From Achromobacter sp. AONIH1 (GTDB lineage Bacteria; Pseudomonadota; Gammaproteobacteria; Burkholderiales; Burkholderiaceae_B): a stretch of DNA of 64,000 bases. Location: the NCBI RefSeq assembly GCF_002902905.1, contig NZ_CP026124.1, positions 620,001 through 684,000 on the forward strand. The letters run 5' to 3'. Under the pieces are notes generated by a model that saw nothing but the letters and a program-made list of their open reading frames with translations, searched no databases and was not told the DNA's origin. The position numbers and the translations under genes are program-made. Below, piece after piece: positions 46,628 to 53,751 of the stretch; within the stretch, counting starts at the first letter, position 1; each line of letters begins with the position of its first letter.

Positions 46628-47203
46628 ATGGCGAGCAAACCCGGCGAACGCAAGACCCAGATACTGCAGACCCTGGCCGAAATGCTGGAGCAGCCGCACG
46701 CCTCCCGCATCACCACGGCCGCGCTGGCCGCGCGCCTGTCGGTATCCGAGGCCGCGCTGTACCGCCACTTCGCCAGCAAGGCGCAGATGTTCGAGGGGCT
46801 GATCGAATTCATCGAGACCAGCATCTTCACGCTGGTCAACCAGATCGCCGCCGCCGAGCCGCTGGGCGTGACCCAGGCGCGCCAGACCGTGGCCATGCTG
46901 CTCACCTTCTCCGAACGCAACAAGGGCATGACCCGGGTGCTGACCGGCGACGCGCTGGTCACCGAGGACAACCGGCTGCAGGAACGCATCAACCACATCA
47001 ACGACCGCATCGAGGCCTCGCTGCGACAGTCGCTGCGCACCGCCGTGACCGACGGCGGCCTGCCGCCCGAGGCCAACATCAGCGCCCATGCCAGCCTGCT
47101 GACGCACCTGGTGCTGGGTCGCTGGCTGCGCTATGCGCAAAGCGGCTGGCGCGTCGCGCCCACGCTGCACCTGGACGAACAGCTGCGCCTGGCGCTGGGC
47201 TGA
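46628..47203 (+). CDS. slmA: Nucleoid occlusion factor SlmA
   Basis: A 191-residue TetR-fold DNA-binding protein that blocks FtsZ ring assembly over the nucleoid. The HTH reads ITTAALAARLSVSEAALYRH and then FASKAQMFEGLIEFIE; ERNKGMTRVLTGDALV and RINHINDRIEASLRQSL are the SlmA-specific dimer/FtsZ surface. The length matches the family. It is followed by a gene-free 270 bp. Confidence 0.94.
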   Translation: MASKPGERKTQILQTLAEMLEQPHASRITTAALAARLSVSEAALYRHFASKAQMFEGLIEFIETSIFTLVNQIAAAEPLGVTQARQTVAMLLTFSERNKGMTRVLTGDALVTEDNRLQERINHINDRIEASLRQSLRTAVTDGGLPPEANISAHASLLTHLVLGRWLRYAQSGWRVAPTLHLDEQLRLALG

Positions 47204-47354
47204 GCGTCCGCGAAACACCCTGCCGATTGACGCTCACGGCCGCCGCGCGCGGCTTGCCGCGCATGCGCGCAGCCCATTGCCGGGCTTGCGATTTTTCAGG
47301 GCCGACGAGCATAATGCCGCGGGTGGGTTCCCACAAGCGCGATTTCCAAGTGGC

Positions 47355-47368
47355 TTGACCCACATCAA
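47355..47368. promoter_or_regulatory. ANR/FNR-like box upstream of the SLC13 gene
   Basis: TTGAC-CCAC-ATCAA differs by one base from the FNR consensus TTGAT-N4-ATCAA. It lies 109-122 bp before the transporter start. A CATACT -10-like hexamer at 47397-47402 would put the box centre about 47 bp before +1. Confidence 0.5.
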
Positions 47369-47476
47369 TACGGGTTTTCCTGAATGCCGTCACGATCATA
47401 CTGTAGCGTCGACATGCCGAATTGATTCATCCCGTGCTCGCGGGGCGGCGTGTCGTCAGTTTGACCTCAACCGGAG

Positions 47477-48970
47477 ATGGATATGACCGCGCCAGCCGCC
47501 GTCCCTGCCCCACAAAACAAAACCAAGATCCCCATCGGACTCATCGCCGGCTTTGTCGCGCTGATCGCAGTGCTGCTGATGCCCCTGCCGGCAGACCTGC
47601 CGGTCGCCGGTCATCGCATGCTGGCCATCCTGGCCTTCGCCGTGGTCGTGTGGATCACCGAAGCCGTGTCGTACGAAGCCAGCGCCATCATGATCACGAC
47701 GCTGATGGCCTTCCTGCTCGGCACCGCGCCGACCATCAAGGATCCGCAGACGCTGTACGGCACCTCCGCCGCCATCAGCATGGCGCTGACAGGCTTCGCC
47801 AATTCGGCGCTGGCGCTGGTGACCGGCGCGCTGTTCATCGCCGCCGCCATGACCTTCACCGGACTGGACCGGCGCATCGCGCTGGTCACGCTGTCCAAGG
47901 TCGGCACCAGCACGCGCCGCATCCTGATCGGCGCGATCGCCGTGACCATCGTGCTGAGCCTGGTCGTGCCCAGCGCCACGGCGCGCAGCGCCGCGGTGGT
48001 GCCCATCATGATGGGCGTGATCGCGGCCTTCGGCGTGGACAAGCGCTCGAACATCGCCGCCGGCATCATGATCATCGTGGCGCAGGCCACCAGCATCTGG
48101 AACGTCGGCATCCAGACCGCCGCCGCGCAGAACCTGCTGACGGTCGGCTTCATGGAAAAGATGCTGGGCCAGCGCGTGGCCTGGTCCGACTGGCTGATCG
48201 CCGGCGCCCCGTGGTCGCTGATCATGTCGGCCGTGCTGGTCGTCGTGGTGCTCAAGATGCTGCCGCCGGAAAGCAACAGCATCGCCGGCGGCAAGGAAGC
48301 CGTCGAGAAGTCGCTGCGTGAGCTCGGCCCCATGACCGGCGCGCAGAAGCGCCTGATGGCCGTGTCCGTGCTGCTGCTGTTGTTCTGGGCCACCGAAGGC
48401 AAGCTGCACAAGTTCGACACCACCTCCACCACCTACTTCGGCCTGGTGCTGCTGATGCTGCCGCGCTTCGGCGTGATGACCTGGAAAGACGTGCAGTCGC
48501 GCATACCGTGGGGCACCGTGATCGTGTTCGGCGTCGGCATCAGCCTGGGCACCGCGCTGCTCACCACGCAGGCCGGCCAATGGCTGGGCAATCAGGTGGT
48601 CGCGCACACCGGCCTGGACCACCTCGGACCGCTGGCGATCTTCGCCATCCTGTCGGCCTTCCTGATCGTCATCCACCTGGGTTTCGCCAGCGCCACCGCG
48701 CTGACCTCGGCCATGCTGCCCATCCTGATCTCGGTGCTGGCCACGCTGCCGGGCGAATTCAGCCGCCTGGGCATGACCATGCTGCTGGGCTTCGTGGTCA
48801 GCTATGGCTTCATCCTGCCCATCAACGCGCCGCAGAACATGGTGTGCCTGGGCACGGAAACGTTCAACGCCCGCCAGTTCGCCAAGGTCGGCATCGTCAT
48901 CACCATCGTCGGCTACCTGCTGATGCTGCTGTTCGGCATGACCTACTGGCGCTGGCTGGGCTGGCTGTAA
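47477..48970 (+). CDS. SLC13/DASS-family anion transporter
   Basis: A 497-residue secondary transporter of the divalent anion:sodium symporter family, with about 12 membrane segments. VVWITEAVSYEASAIMITTL, VVPSATARSAAVVPIMMGV (the SNT-like substrate motif is altered to SATARS) and GFILPINAPQNMVCLG in the second half mark the family. Dicarboxylates such as malate, succinate or sulphonates are possible. The next gene is a malate/lactate/sulfolactate-type dehydrogenase, 12 bp away, suggesting uptake and oxidation of a 2-hydroxy acid. Confidence 0.88.
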   Translation: MDMTAPAAVPAPQNKTKIPIGLIAGFVALIAVLLMPLPADLPVAGHRMLAILAFAVVVWITEAVSYEASAIMITTLMAFLLGTAPTIKDPQTLYGTSAAISMALTGFANSALALVTGALFIAAAMTFTGLDRRIALVTLSKVGTSTRRILIGAIAVTIVLSLVVPSATARSAAVVPIMMGVIAAFGVDKRSNIAAGIMIIVAQATSIWNVGIQTAAAQNLLTVGFMEKMLGQRVAWSDWLIAGAPWSLIMSAVLVVVVLKMLPPESNSIAGGKEAVEKSLRELGPMTGAQKRLMAVSVLLLLFWATEGKLHKFDTTSTTYFGLVLLMLPRFGVMTWKDVQSRIPWGTVIVFGVGISLGTALLTTQAGQWLGNQVVAHTGLDHLGPLAIFAILSAFLIVIHLGFASATALTSAMLPILISVLATLPGEFSRLGMTMLLGFVVSYGFILPINAPQNMVCLGTETFNARQFAKVGIVITIVGYLLMLLFGMTYWRWLGWL

Positions 48971-48982
48971 GGAGAAGCGCGC

Positions 48983-50035
48983 ATGAAAATCTCGCTTGAA
49001 CAGGCACGGGAATACGGGCGGCGCGTGCTGGCCGCCCAGGGCGTGCCGGAAGACATCGCGCGGGACGTGGCCGATCACCTGGTGGAGTCCGACCGCGTCG
49101 GCTACACCAGCCACGGCCTGTCCATTCTCACCAACTACCGCCGCGTGCTGGCCGACGGGCTGGCGCAGGCCGACGGCCGGCCCGAGCTGGTCAACGACCG
49201 TGGCGCCATGCTGGCCTATGACGGCCACAACGGCCTGGGCCAGCACGTGGGCAAGGTGGTCATCGAAAAAGCCATCGAGCGCACGCAGCAGCATGGCCAG
49301 TGCATCCTGACGCTGCGCCGCAGCCATCACCTGGGCCGCATGGGCCACTACGGGGAAATGGTGGCGGCGCAGGGGCTGATCCTGCTGGCCTTCACCAACG
49401 TGATCAACCGCGCGCCCACCGTGGCGCCGTTCGGCGGCGCCCAGGCCTGCATGACCACCAATCCGCTGTGCTTCGCCGGGCCGCTGCCCGGCGGGCGGCC
49501 GCCCTTCATCGTGGACATGGCCACCAGCTCCATCGCCGTCAACAAGGCGCGCGTGCTGGCGGCCAAGGGCGAGCAGGCGCCGCCGGGATCGCTGATCGAC
49601 GCCCAAGGCAACCCCACCACCGATCCGAACGCGCTGTTCGCCGATCCGCCGGGCGCGCTGCTGCCCTTCGGCGGCCACAAGGGCTACGCCATGGGCCTGG
49701 TGGCCGAGCTGCTGGCCGGCGTGCTGTCGGGCGGCGGCACCATCCAGCCCGAACACCCGCGCAATGGCGTGGCCACCAACAACATGTTCGCCATCCTGCT
49801 GAACCCGCAGGTCGACTTCAACACCGACTGGCGCTCGCTCGAAGTCGGCGCCTTCATCGATTACCTGCATGCCTGCCCGCCGCAACCCGGCGTGGACCGG
49901 GTGCAGTATCCCGGCGAGTACGAAGCCGCCAACCGTGCGCTGAACGCGGATTCGCTGACCTTCGATGCGCGTATCTGGGACGGCATGAAGCAGCTGGCGA
50001 CGGATCTGGGCGTGGCGGACGCGTTGCCTCGATAG
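48983..50035 (+). CDS. Ldh-family (malate/L-sulfolactate/ureidoglycolate-type) NAD(P)-dependent dehydrogenase
   Basis: A 350-residue member of the type-2 malate/lactate dehydrogenase family, unrelated to classical MDH. Seen: LVESDRVGYTSHGLSIL, RRSHHLGRMGHYGEMVA (catalytic histidine region), FGGAQACMTTNPLCFAGP, PFIVDMATSSIAVNKA and PFGGHKGYAMGLVAELLAG. Substrates in the family range over 2-hydroxyacids. AAGGAGAAG lies before the ATG. Its own terminator stem (50070-50097) has been cut off from its T-run by the IS element. Confidence 0.9.
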   Translation: MKISLEQAREYGRRVLAAQGVPEDIARDVADHLVESDRVGYTSHGLSILTNYRRVLADGLAQADGRPELVNDRGAMLAYDGHNGLGQHVGKVVIEKAIERTQQHGQCILTLRRSHHLGRMGHYGEMVAAQGLILLAFTNVINRAPTVAPFGGAQACMTTNPLCFAGPLPGGRPPFIVDMATSSIAVNKARVLAAKGEQAPPGSLIDAQGNPTTDPNALFADPPGALLPFGGHKGYAMGLVAELLAGVLSGGGTIQPEHPRNGVATNNMFAILLNPQVDFNTDWRSLEVGAFIDYLHACPPQPGVDRVQYPGEYEAANRALNADSLTFDARIWDGMKQLATDLGVADALPR

Positions 50036-50069
50036 CGCATTCGTTCCCGTCCTGGCGGGTTTTACAGGA

Positions 50070-50097
50070 AGCCCCCTTTCCATTGCGGAAGGGGGCT
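50070..50097 (+). terminator. Terminator stem of the dehydrogenase gene, interrupted by an IS
   Basis: AGCCCCCTT-t-CC pairs with GG-AAGGGGGCT around an ATTGC loop. On this side no T-run follows, but TTTTT continues directly after an identical GGGGCT at 51312-51317. Rejoining the two flanks gives a normal intrinsic terminator. Confidence 0.7.
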
Positions 50098-50115
50098 AAT
50101 GAGATGGTCAGCCCG

Positions 50116-50157
50116 ATCCCCACGAAGCGGTACGCTGAGTGGGGATTGTTCTTTTTG
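50116..50157 (+). ncRNA. Structured left-end segment of the IS
   Basis: Stem ATCCCCAC/GTGGGGAT encloses a symmetrical GA/GA internal loop and an inner AGCG-GTA-CGCT stem, followed by TTGTTCTTTTT. It may act as a terminator that keeps outside transcription from the transposase gene, or be part of a guide (bridge) RNA. Which is not decidable from sequence alone. Confidence 0.4.
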
Positions 50158-50168
50158 GGAGACCTCTC

Positions 50169-51194
50169 ATGAGCACCGTCACGCTGATTGGCATCGATCT
50201 GGGCAAACACAGCTTCCATCTGCATGGGCAGGACGCGGCCGGCAGGATGATGTTTCGCAAGAAGTGCTCGCGCCAGGATCTGTTCAAGTTACTGGGCAAC
50301 ACACCGCGCAGCACAGTGGTGATGGAGGCCTGCGCCGGCGCGCACTGGATGGCGCGCCGCATCGAAGAACTGGGCCACCAGGCCAAGCTCATTTCCCCCC
50401 AGTTCGTGCGCCCCTTCGTACAGGGCAACAAGAATGACTTCGCCGATGCCCAGGCGATCTGCGAGGCGGCCTCGCGCCCGAGCATGCGGTTCGTGAGCGT
50501 GCGCAATCAGGCTCAGCAGACCGTCTCTGCCCTGCATCGGGTGCGTGAATCACTGGTCGCTCAGCGCACGGGCGTGATCAACCAGGTGCACGCCTTTTTG
50601 CTGGAGTTTGGCATCAGCCTGCCTCGTGGTCAGGCGATTCTGCGACGCTTGCCAGCGGTTCTGGCCGAACACGCGCTGCCGCCCCAACTAGGCGCGCTGC
50701 TGGAGCGGCTGCGATCGCACTTTCAGTATCTGGATGAGCAGGTAGGCCAGATTGAGCGTGAGCTGTGTCTACAGCTGCGCGAGGATGAACGCAGCCAGCG
50801 GCTGCTTCAGATCCCCGGCATCGGGCCAATCACTGCTAGCGTGCTGATGACTGAGCTGGGCGATGCGCGGCAATTTGGTTCGGCGCGCCAGTTCGCCGCT
50901 TCGGTAGGCTTGGTGCCTCGCCAGTACAGCACGGGCGGCAAACCCACGCTCCTGGGCATCAGCAAACGGGGCGACAAGAACCTTAGACGATTGTTGGTAC
51001 AGGGCGCTCGCGCGATCATGCGACACGTGGAGCGACGAACCGACCGGCTAGGCGCCTGGGTGCGCGAGCTGCAGGCCCGACGTCACTCGAACGTGGTCGC
51101 TTGTGCGCTGGCCAATAAATTGGCGAGGATCGCCTGGGCCATCCTCGCCAATGGAACGAACTACCGAAGTGAGCAGACTGTAGCGCCAGCCTGA
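50169..51194 (+). CDS. IS110-family transposase (DEDD recombinase)
   Basis: A 341-residue, full-length transposase. The RuvC-like DEDD domain shows LIGIDLGKHSFHLHG (first Asp), VVMEACAGAHW (Glu) and FVQGNKNDFADAQAI (two Asp). The C-terminal Tnp domain has QIPGIGPITASVLMTELGD and GLVPRQYSTGGKPTLLGISK, with the serine nucleophile expected at YSTGGK. The frame is intact, so the element may be active. The ATG at 50169 starts the conserved N-terminus. Codon use is somewhat less GC-biased than the neighbours. Confidence 0.95.
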   Translation: MSTVTLIGIDLGKHSFHLHGQDAAGRMMFRKKCSRQDLFKLLGNTPRSTVVMEACAGAHWMARRIEELGHQAKLISPQFVRPFVQGNKNDFADAQAICEAASRPSMRFVSVRNQAQQTVSALHRVRESLVAQRTGVINQVHAFLLEFGISLPRGQAILRRLPAVLAEHALPPQLGALLERLRSHFQYLDEQVGQIERELCLQLREDERSQRLLQIPGIGPITASVLMTELGDARQFGSARQFAASVGLVPRQYSTGGKPTLLGISKRGDKNLRRLLVQGARAIMRHVERRTDRLGAWVRELQARRHSNVVACALANKLARIAWAILANGTNYRSEQTVAPA

Positions 51195-51317
51195 CCTTCA
51201 TCACCGTTTTACGCAGTCACTTCCTGGTTTTGCGACGCGAGTACGTGAAGACATAAACGGCTCAACGGCCTGGCAAGAAACCTGACATGAAATCCAGCAC
51301 CGCGATGCTGAGGGGCT
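51195..51317 (+). other. IS110 right-end non-coding segment (candidate guide-RNA region)
   Basis: About 123 bp between the transposase stop and the proposed right end. In IS1111-type members of the family the guide RNA is encoded on this side. I see no decisive fold and give this as a place to look. Confidence 0.35.
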
Positions 51318-51725
51318 TTTTAGGTTTGCCGGGCGCGACTCTCATCATGGAGCGGGGGGCCTAGCCCCAACTGACTCCGAATAGATTTGAGCAAGCCCAA
51401 TTTACGCCTACACCGCCTCGCTTGCAAAAATCGGGCTGACCATAGATTTTTCATCATCGGGCCCCCAGGAGGAAACGCGCGCTTCCTCGGCGCGAACCTC
51501 CTGGCAGAGGTTCTTACGCCTGGCGCACGCATGGATAAAACTGTCCCAGTTCGCCCACGAGCTGTCGTTCGCTCACTATGCGACCCTTTCATCCGCCTGC
51601 TCTACTCGAAACCGACCGTCGATGACGTGCTCATCGTGTCCTTAAAGGAGCGGTGATATTGAACGAAGTCCGCGCGACTTAGGCGCCGCGGCCAACACAG
51701 GCGCCGCCCTCGCGAGTATCTGGCA
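51318..51725. other. Stretch without a recognisable gene, right of the IS
   Basis: About 400 bp that includes the displaced T-run (51317-51321) and a hairpin GAACCTC/GAGGTTC near 51499-51518. Open frames at 51387-51656 (plus) and 51320-51592 (minus) encode nothing I recognise and lack good ribosome sites. It is probably decayed sequence. Confidence 0.45.
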
Positions 51726-51730
51726 GACGA

Positions 51731-51794
51731 ATGCCGGCTGATGTCCATCATGGTGTCGAACGCGATGCCCATGGCGGACAGCGCGGCGCCGGCG
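51731..51794 (-). pseudogene. Degenerate copy of the rodA 3' end
   Basis: This 64-bp segment aligns gap-free with 52633-52696 inside rodA (54 of 64 bases identical by count), in the same orientation and 902 bp away. On the minus strand it still reads MGIAFDTMMDISRH, against MGIAFGIMMSISRH in RodA. No other part of rodA is recognisable around it. Confidence 0.8.
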
Positions 51795-51910
51795 ACGGAC
51801 CGCATGCGATGCCTGTGAGTCTCAAAAATCCTGGAGTAGATCGAGCATTTTTCTCAAAACTTATCGTTTTACAGAAAATATTTAATGCATAACAATACTT
51901 TTACCCACTT

Positions 51911-51915
51911 GGAGG
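51911..51915 (+). promoter_or_regulatory. Ribosome binding site fixing the DUF2975 start
   Basis: GGAGG, 5 nt before ATG 51921. The earlier in-frame ATG at 51885 has no such site. The preceding 51835-51910 is strikingly AT-rich for this window and should hold the promoter. Confidence 0.75.
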
Positions 51916-51920
51916 TAAAT

Positions 51921-52484
51921 ATGTCGACGATCCACTCCCCCTCATCCCCGCCTGATCACAAGCCGGAACTCGCACGCATCAGGAAACTCAGCCTCATCCT
52001 GGGCTATGCCTGCCTGGCAATTGCCTGCGCGATACCGCTCATGCCCTTGCTCGCCATCGGGCTCGCGGCCCTGACCGGCGCCCCGGTCCCGTCGCGCCTG
52101 CCCCTGCCAGGCCAGGAACCACTCTCCGCCTGGATGCTGGCAACTCTCGGCATCTTCAACGTCCTGCCCATGATCTTTCTTGTTATCGGCTTGTGGACAG
52201 CCCGCGCGTGCTTCAAGCGGTTCGCCAGGGGGGAGTTCTTCGCCGCCTCCGCCATTCGGGCCCTGCGCAAGTTTTCCATCTGGGCCGCATTGTCAGCGGC
52301 CACCGCCCTGGTCGGTCACGCCCTGCTCACGCTGGCGCTTTCCCCACATTTTCAGCAGGTGCTCTTCTCCATTGCGTCTTCGGGCCATTGGCTGACGCTG
52401 ACGTTCGCGGGGATGCTGTGGGTGATGGCGGCGATGATCAACCACGGCCGGTCATTGGCGGAAGAAAACGAAGCGTTCGTATGA
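51921..52484 (+). CDS. DUF2975 membrane protein
   Basis: A 187-residue inner-membrane protein with four hydrophobic segments (about residues 25-50, 75-95, 115-138 and 148-170). RACFKRFARGEFFAASAIRA and the terminal INHGRSLAEENEAFV are the DUF2975 pattern. In many bacteria such a gene is followed, with an ATGA overlap, by a short Xre-type HTH regulator; here the overlap exists but the following frame is not an HTH. The AT-rich leader and neighbouring repeat suggest acquisition. The function is unknown. Confidence 0.85.
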   Translation: MSTIHSPSSPPDHKPELARIRKLSLILGYACLAIACAIPLMPLLAIGLAALTGAPVPSRLPLPGQEPLSAWMLATLGIFNVLPMIFLVIGLWTARACFKRFARGEFFAASAIRALRKFSIWAALSAATALVGHALLTLALSPHFQQVLFSIASSGHWLTLTFAGMLWVMAAMINHGRSLAEENEAFV

Positions 52485-52618
52485 CGAAATTCATCCATAG
52501 ACGTCATGGCCAGGCGCAAACCGCAGCGATACCCCTAAGGGTTCGCGAGGATTTGCAACGATGCCATGGCGGCCAGGGTTGGATTTCGTGCGGGCCTATC
52601 TGCGGGACGGCACACTAG
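52481..52618 (+). other. Short open frame in the place of an Xre partner, probably not functional
   Basis: 45 codons beginning at the ATGA overlap with the DUF2975 stop (MTKFIHRRHGQAQTAA...). The product has no helix-turn-helix and runs into the convergent rodA stop. Either the true partner was lost by deletion or replacement, or this is chance. Confidence 0.35.
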
Positions 52619-53751
52619 GACTTCACCGACCGATGCCGGCTGATGCTCATCATGATGCCGAACGCGATGCCCATGGTGAACAGCGCCGTCCCGCCGTAGC
52701 TCATGAAGGGCAGCGGCACGCCCACCACGGGCAGGATGCCCGTGACCATGCCCACGTTCACGAACACGTAGATGAACAGCATCATGGTCATCGCCCCCGC
52801 CAGCAATCGCCCGAACTGCGACGAGGCGCGCGAGGCGATGGTCAGCCCGCGCGCCATCAGCAGCGCATACAGCACCAGGATGGCGATGCCGCCGTACAGG
52901 CCGAATTCCTCGGCGTAGACGGCGAAGATGAAGTCGGTGGTGCGCTCGGGAATGAAGTCCAGGTGGGTCTGCGTGCCCTTCATGTAGCCCTTGCCGTACA
53001 CGCCGCCCGAGCCCACCGCGATCATGGACTGGATGGTGTGGAAGCCCTTGCCCAGCGGATCGGAGCTGGGATTGAGCAGCGTGCAGACACGGTGCTTCTG
53101 GTAGTCGTGCAGCACCACCCAGCTCACGTCCGGCTCGCACAGCTGGTCTTCGTAGTAGATCAGGGTGCCGATGCCGATGATGCCGGCCAGCAAGGCCGGG
53201 ATCAGCAGCTTGAACGACAGGCCGGCGAAATAGATCACGAAGAAGCCAGCGCCGAACACCAGCAACGCCGTGCCCAGGTCGGGCTGCAGCACGATCAGGC
53301 CGAACGGCGCGGCCAGCATGGCGGCCGCGGCCAGGAAGTCGCGGATGCGCACCGCGCCCTCGTGGCGCTGGAAATACCAGGCCAGCATCATGGGCACGCC
53401 GATCTTCATCATCTCGGACGGCTGGATGCGGGTCACGCCCAGGTTGAGCCAACGGGTCGCGCCCTTGCTGGTCTCGCCGAAGAACTCCACGCCCAGCAGC
53501 AGCACCACGCCCACCACATAGAATGGCAGCGCCAGCTTCATCAGCCACTTGGGCGGGATCAACGCCATGATCCACATGGCGAAGAAGGCGATGACGAAAT
53601 TGCGCGACTGGTCGGCGAAGCGCCAGTCGGTGCCGCCCACGGCCGAATGCATGACCGTCAGGCCCAGCGCCGCGAACATCAGCAGGATGGCGAGCAGCGG
53701 CCAGTCGAAGGCCGTGAACACGCGCAGGAGGATCAGGCCGAAACGCTTCAT
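52615..53751 (-). CDS. rodA: Peptidoglycan glycosyltransferase RodA
   Basis: A 378-residue SEDS-family polymerase of the elongasome, making glycan strands together with PBP2. There are about ten membrane helices. Key pieces are NLGVTRIQPSEMMKIGVPMM, VLQPDLGTALLVFGAGFFV, SGGVYGKGYMKGTQTHLDFI and VPLPFMSYGGTALFTMGIAFG. Its ATG overlaps the mrdA stop by 4 bp. A degenerate copy of its 3' end lies 902 bp beyond, across the DUF2975 gene. Confidence 0.96.
   Translation of the reverse strand: MKRFGLILLRVFTAFDWPLLAILLMFAALGLTVMHSAVGGTDWRFADQSRNFVIAFFAMWIMALIPPKWLMKLALPFYVVGVVLLLGVEFFGETSKGATRWLNLGVTRIQPSEMMKIGVPMMLAWYFQRHEGAVRIRDFLAAAAMLAAPFGLIVLQPDLGTALLVFGAGFFVIYFAGLSFKLLIPALLAGIIGIGTLIYYEDQLCEPDVSWVVLHDYQKHRVCTLLNPSSDPLGKGFHTIQSMIAVGSGGVYGKGYMKGTQTHLDFIPERTTDFIFAVYAEEFGLYGGIAILVLYALLMARGLTIASRASSQFGRLLAGAMTMMLFIYVFVNVGMVTGILPVVGVPLPFMSYGGTALFTMGIAFGIMMSISRHRSVKS

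Larger units (their letters stand above)
50098..51317 (+). mobile_element. IS110-family insertion sequence, about 1220 bp, ends proposed
   Basis: The element lies between two GGGGCT copies (50092-50097 and 51312-51317), the flanks of which rebuild a terminator. It holds one transposase gene, 71 bp before it and 123 bp after it. There are no terminal inverted repeats and no clear target duplication beyond the core, as expected for IS110. The left end has a structured hairpin (50116-50146). Exact ends may differ by a few bases within the shared core. Confidence 0.72.

Noticed and set aside
51387..51656. An 89-codon open frame right of the IS
   Set aside because: It has no recognisable product, no good ribosome site, and lies in sequence that looks decayed; it competes with an equal open frame on the other strand.
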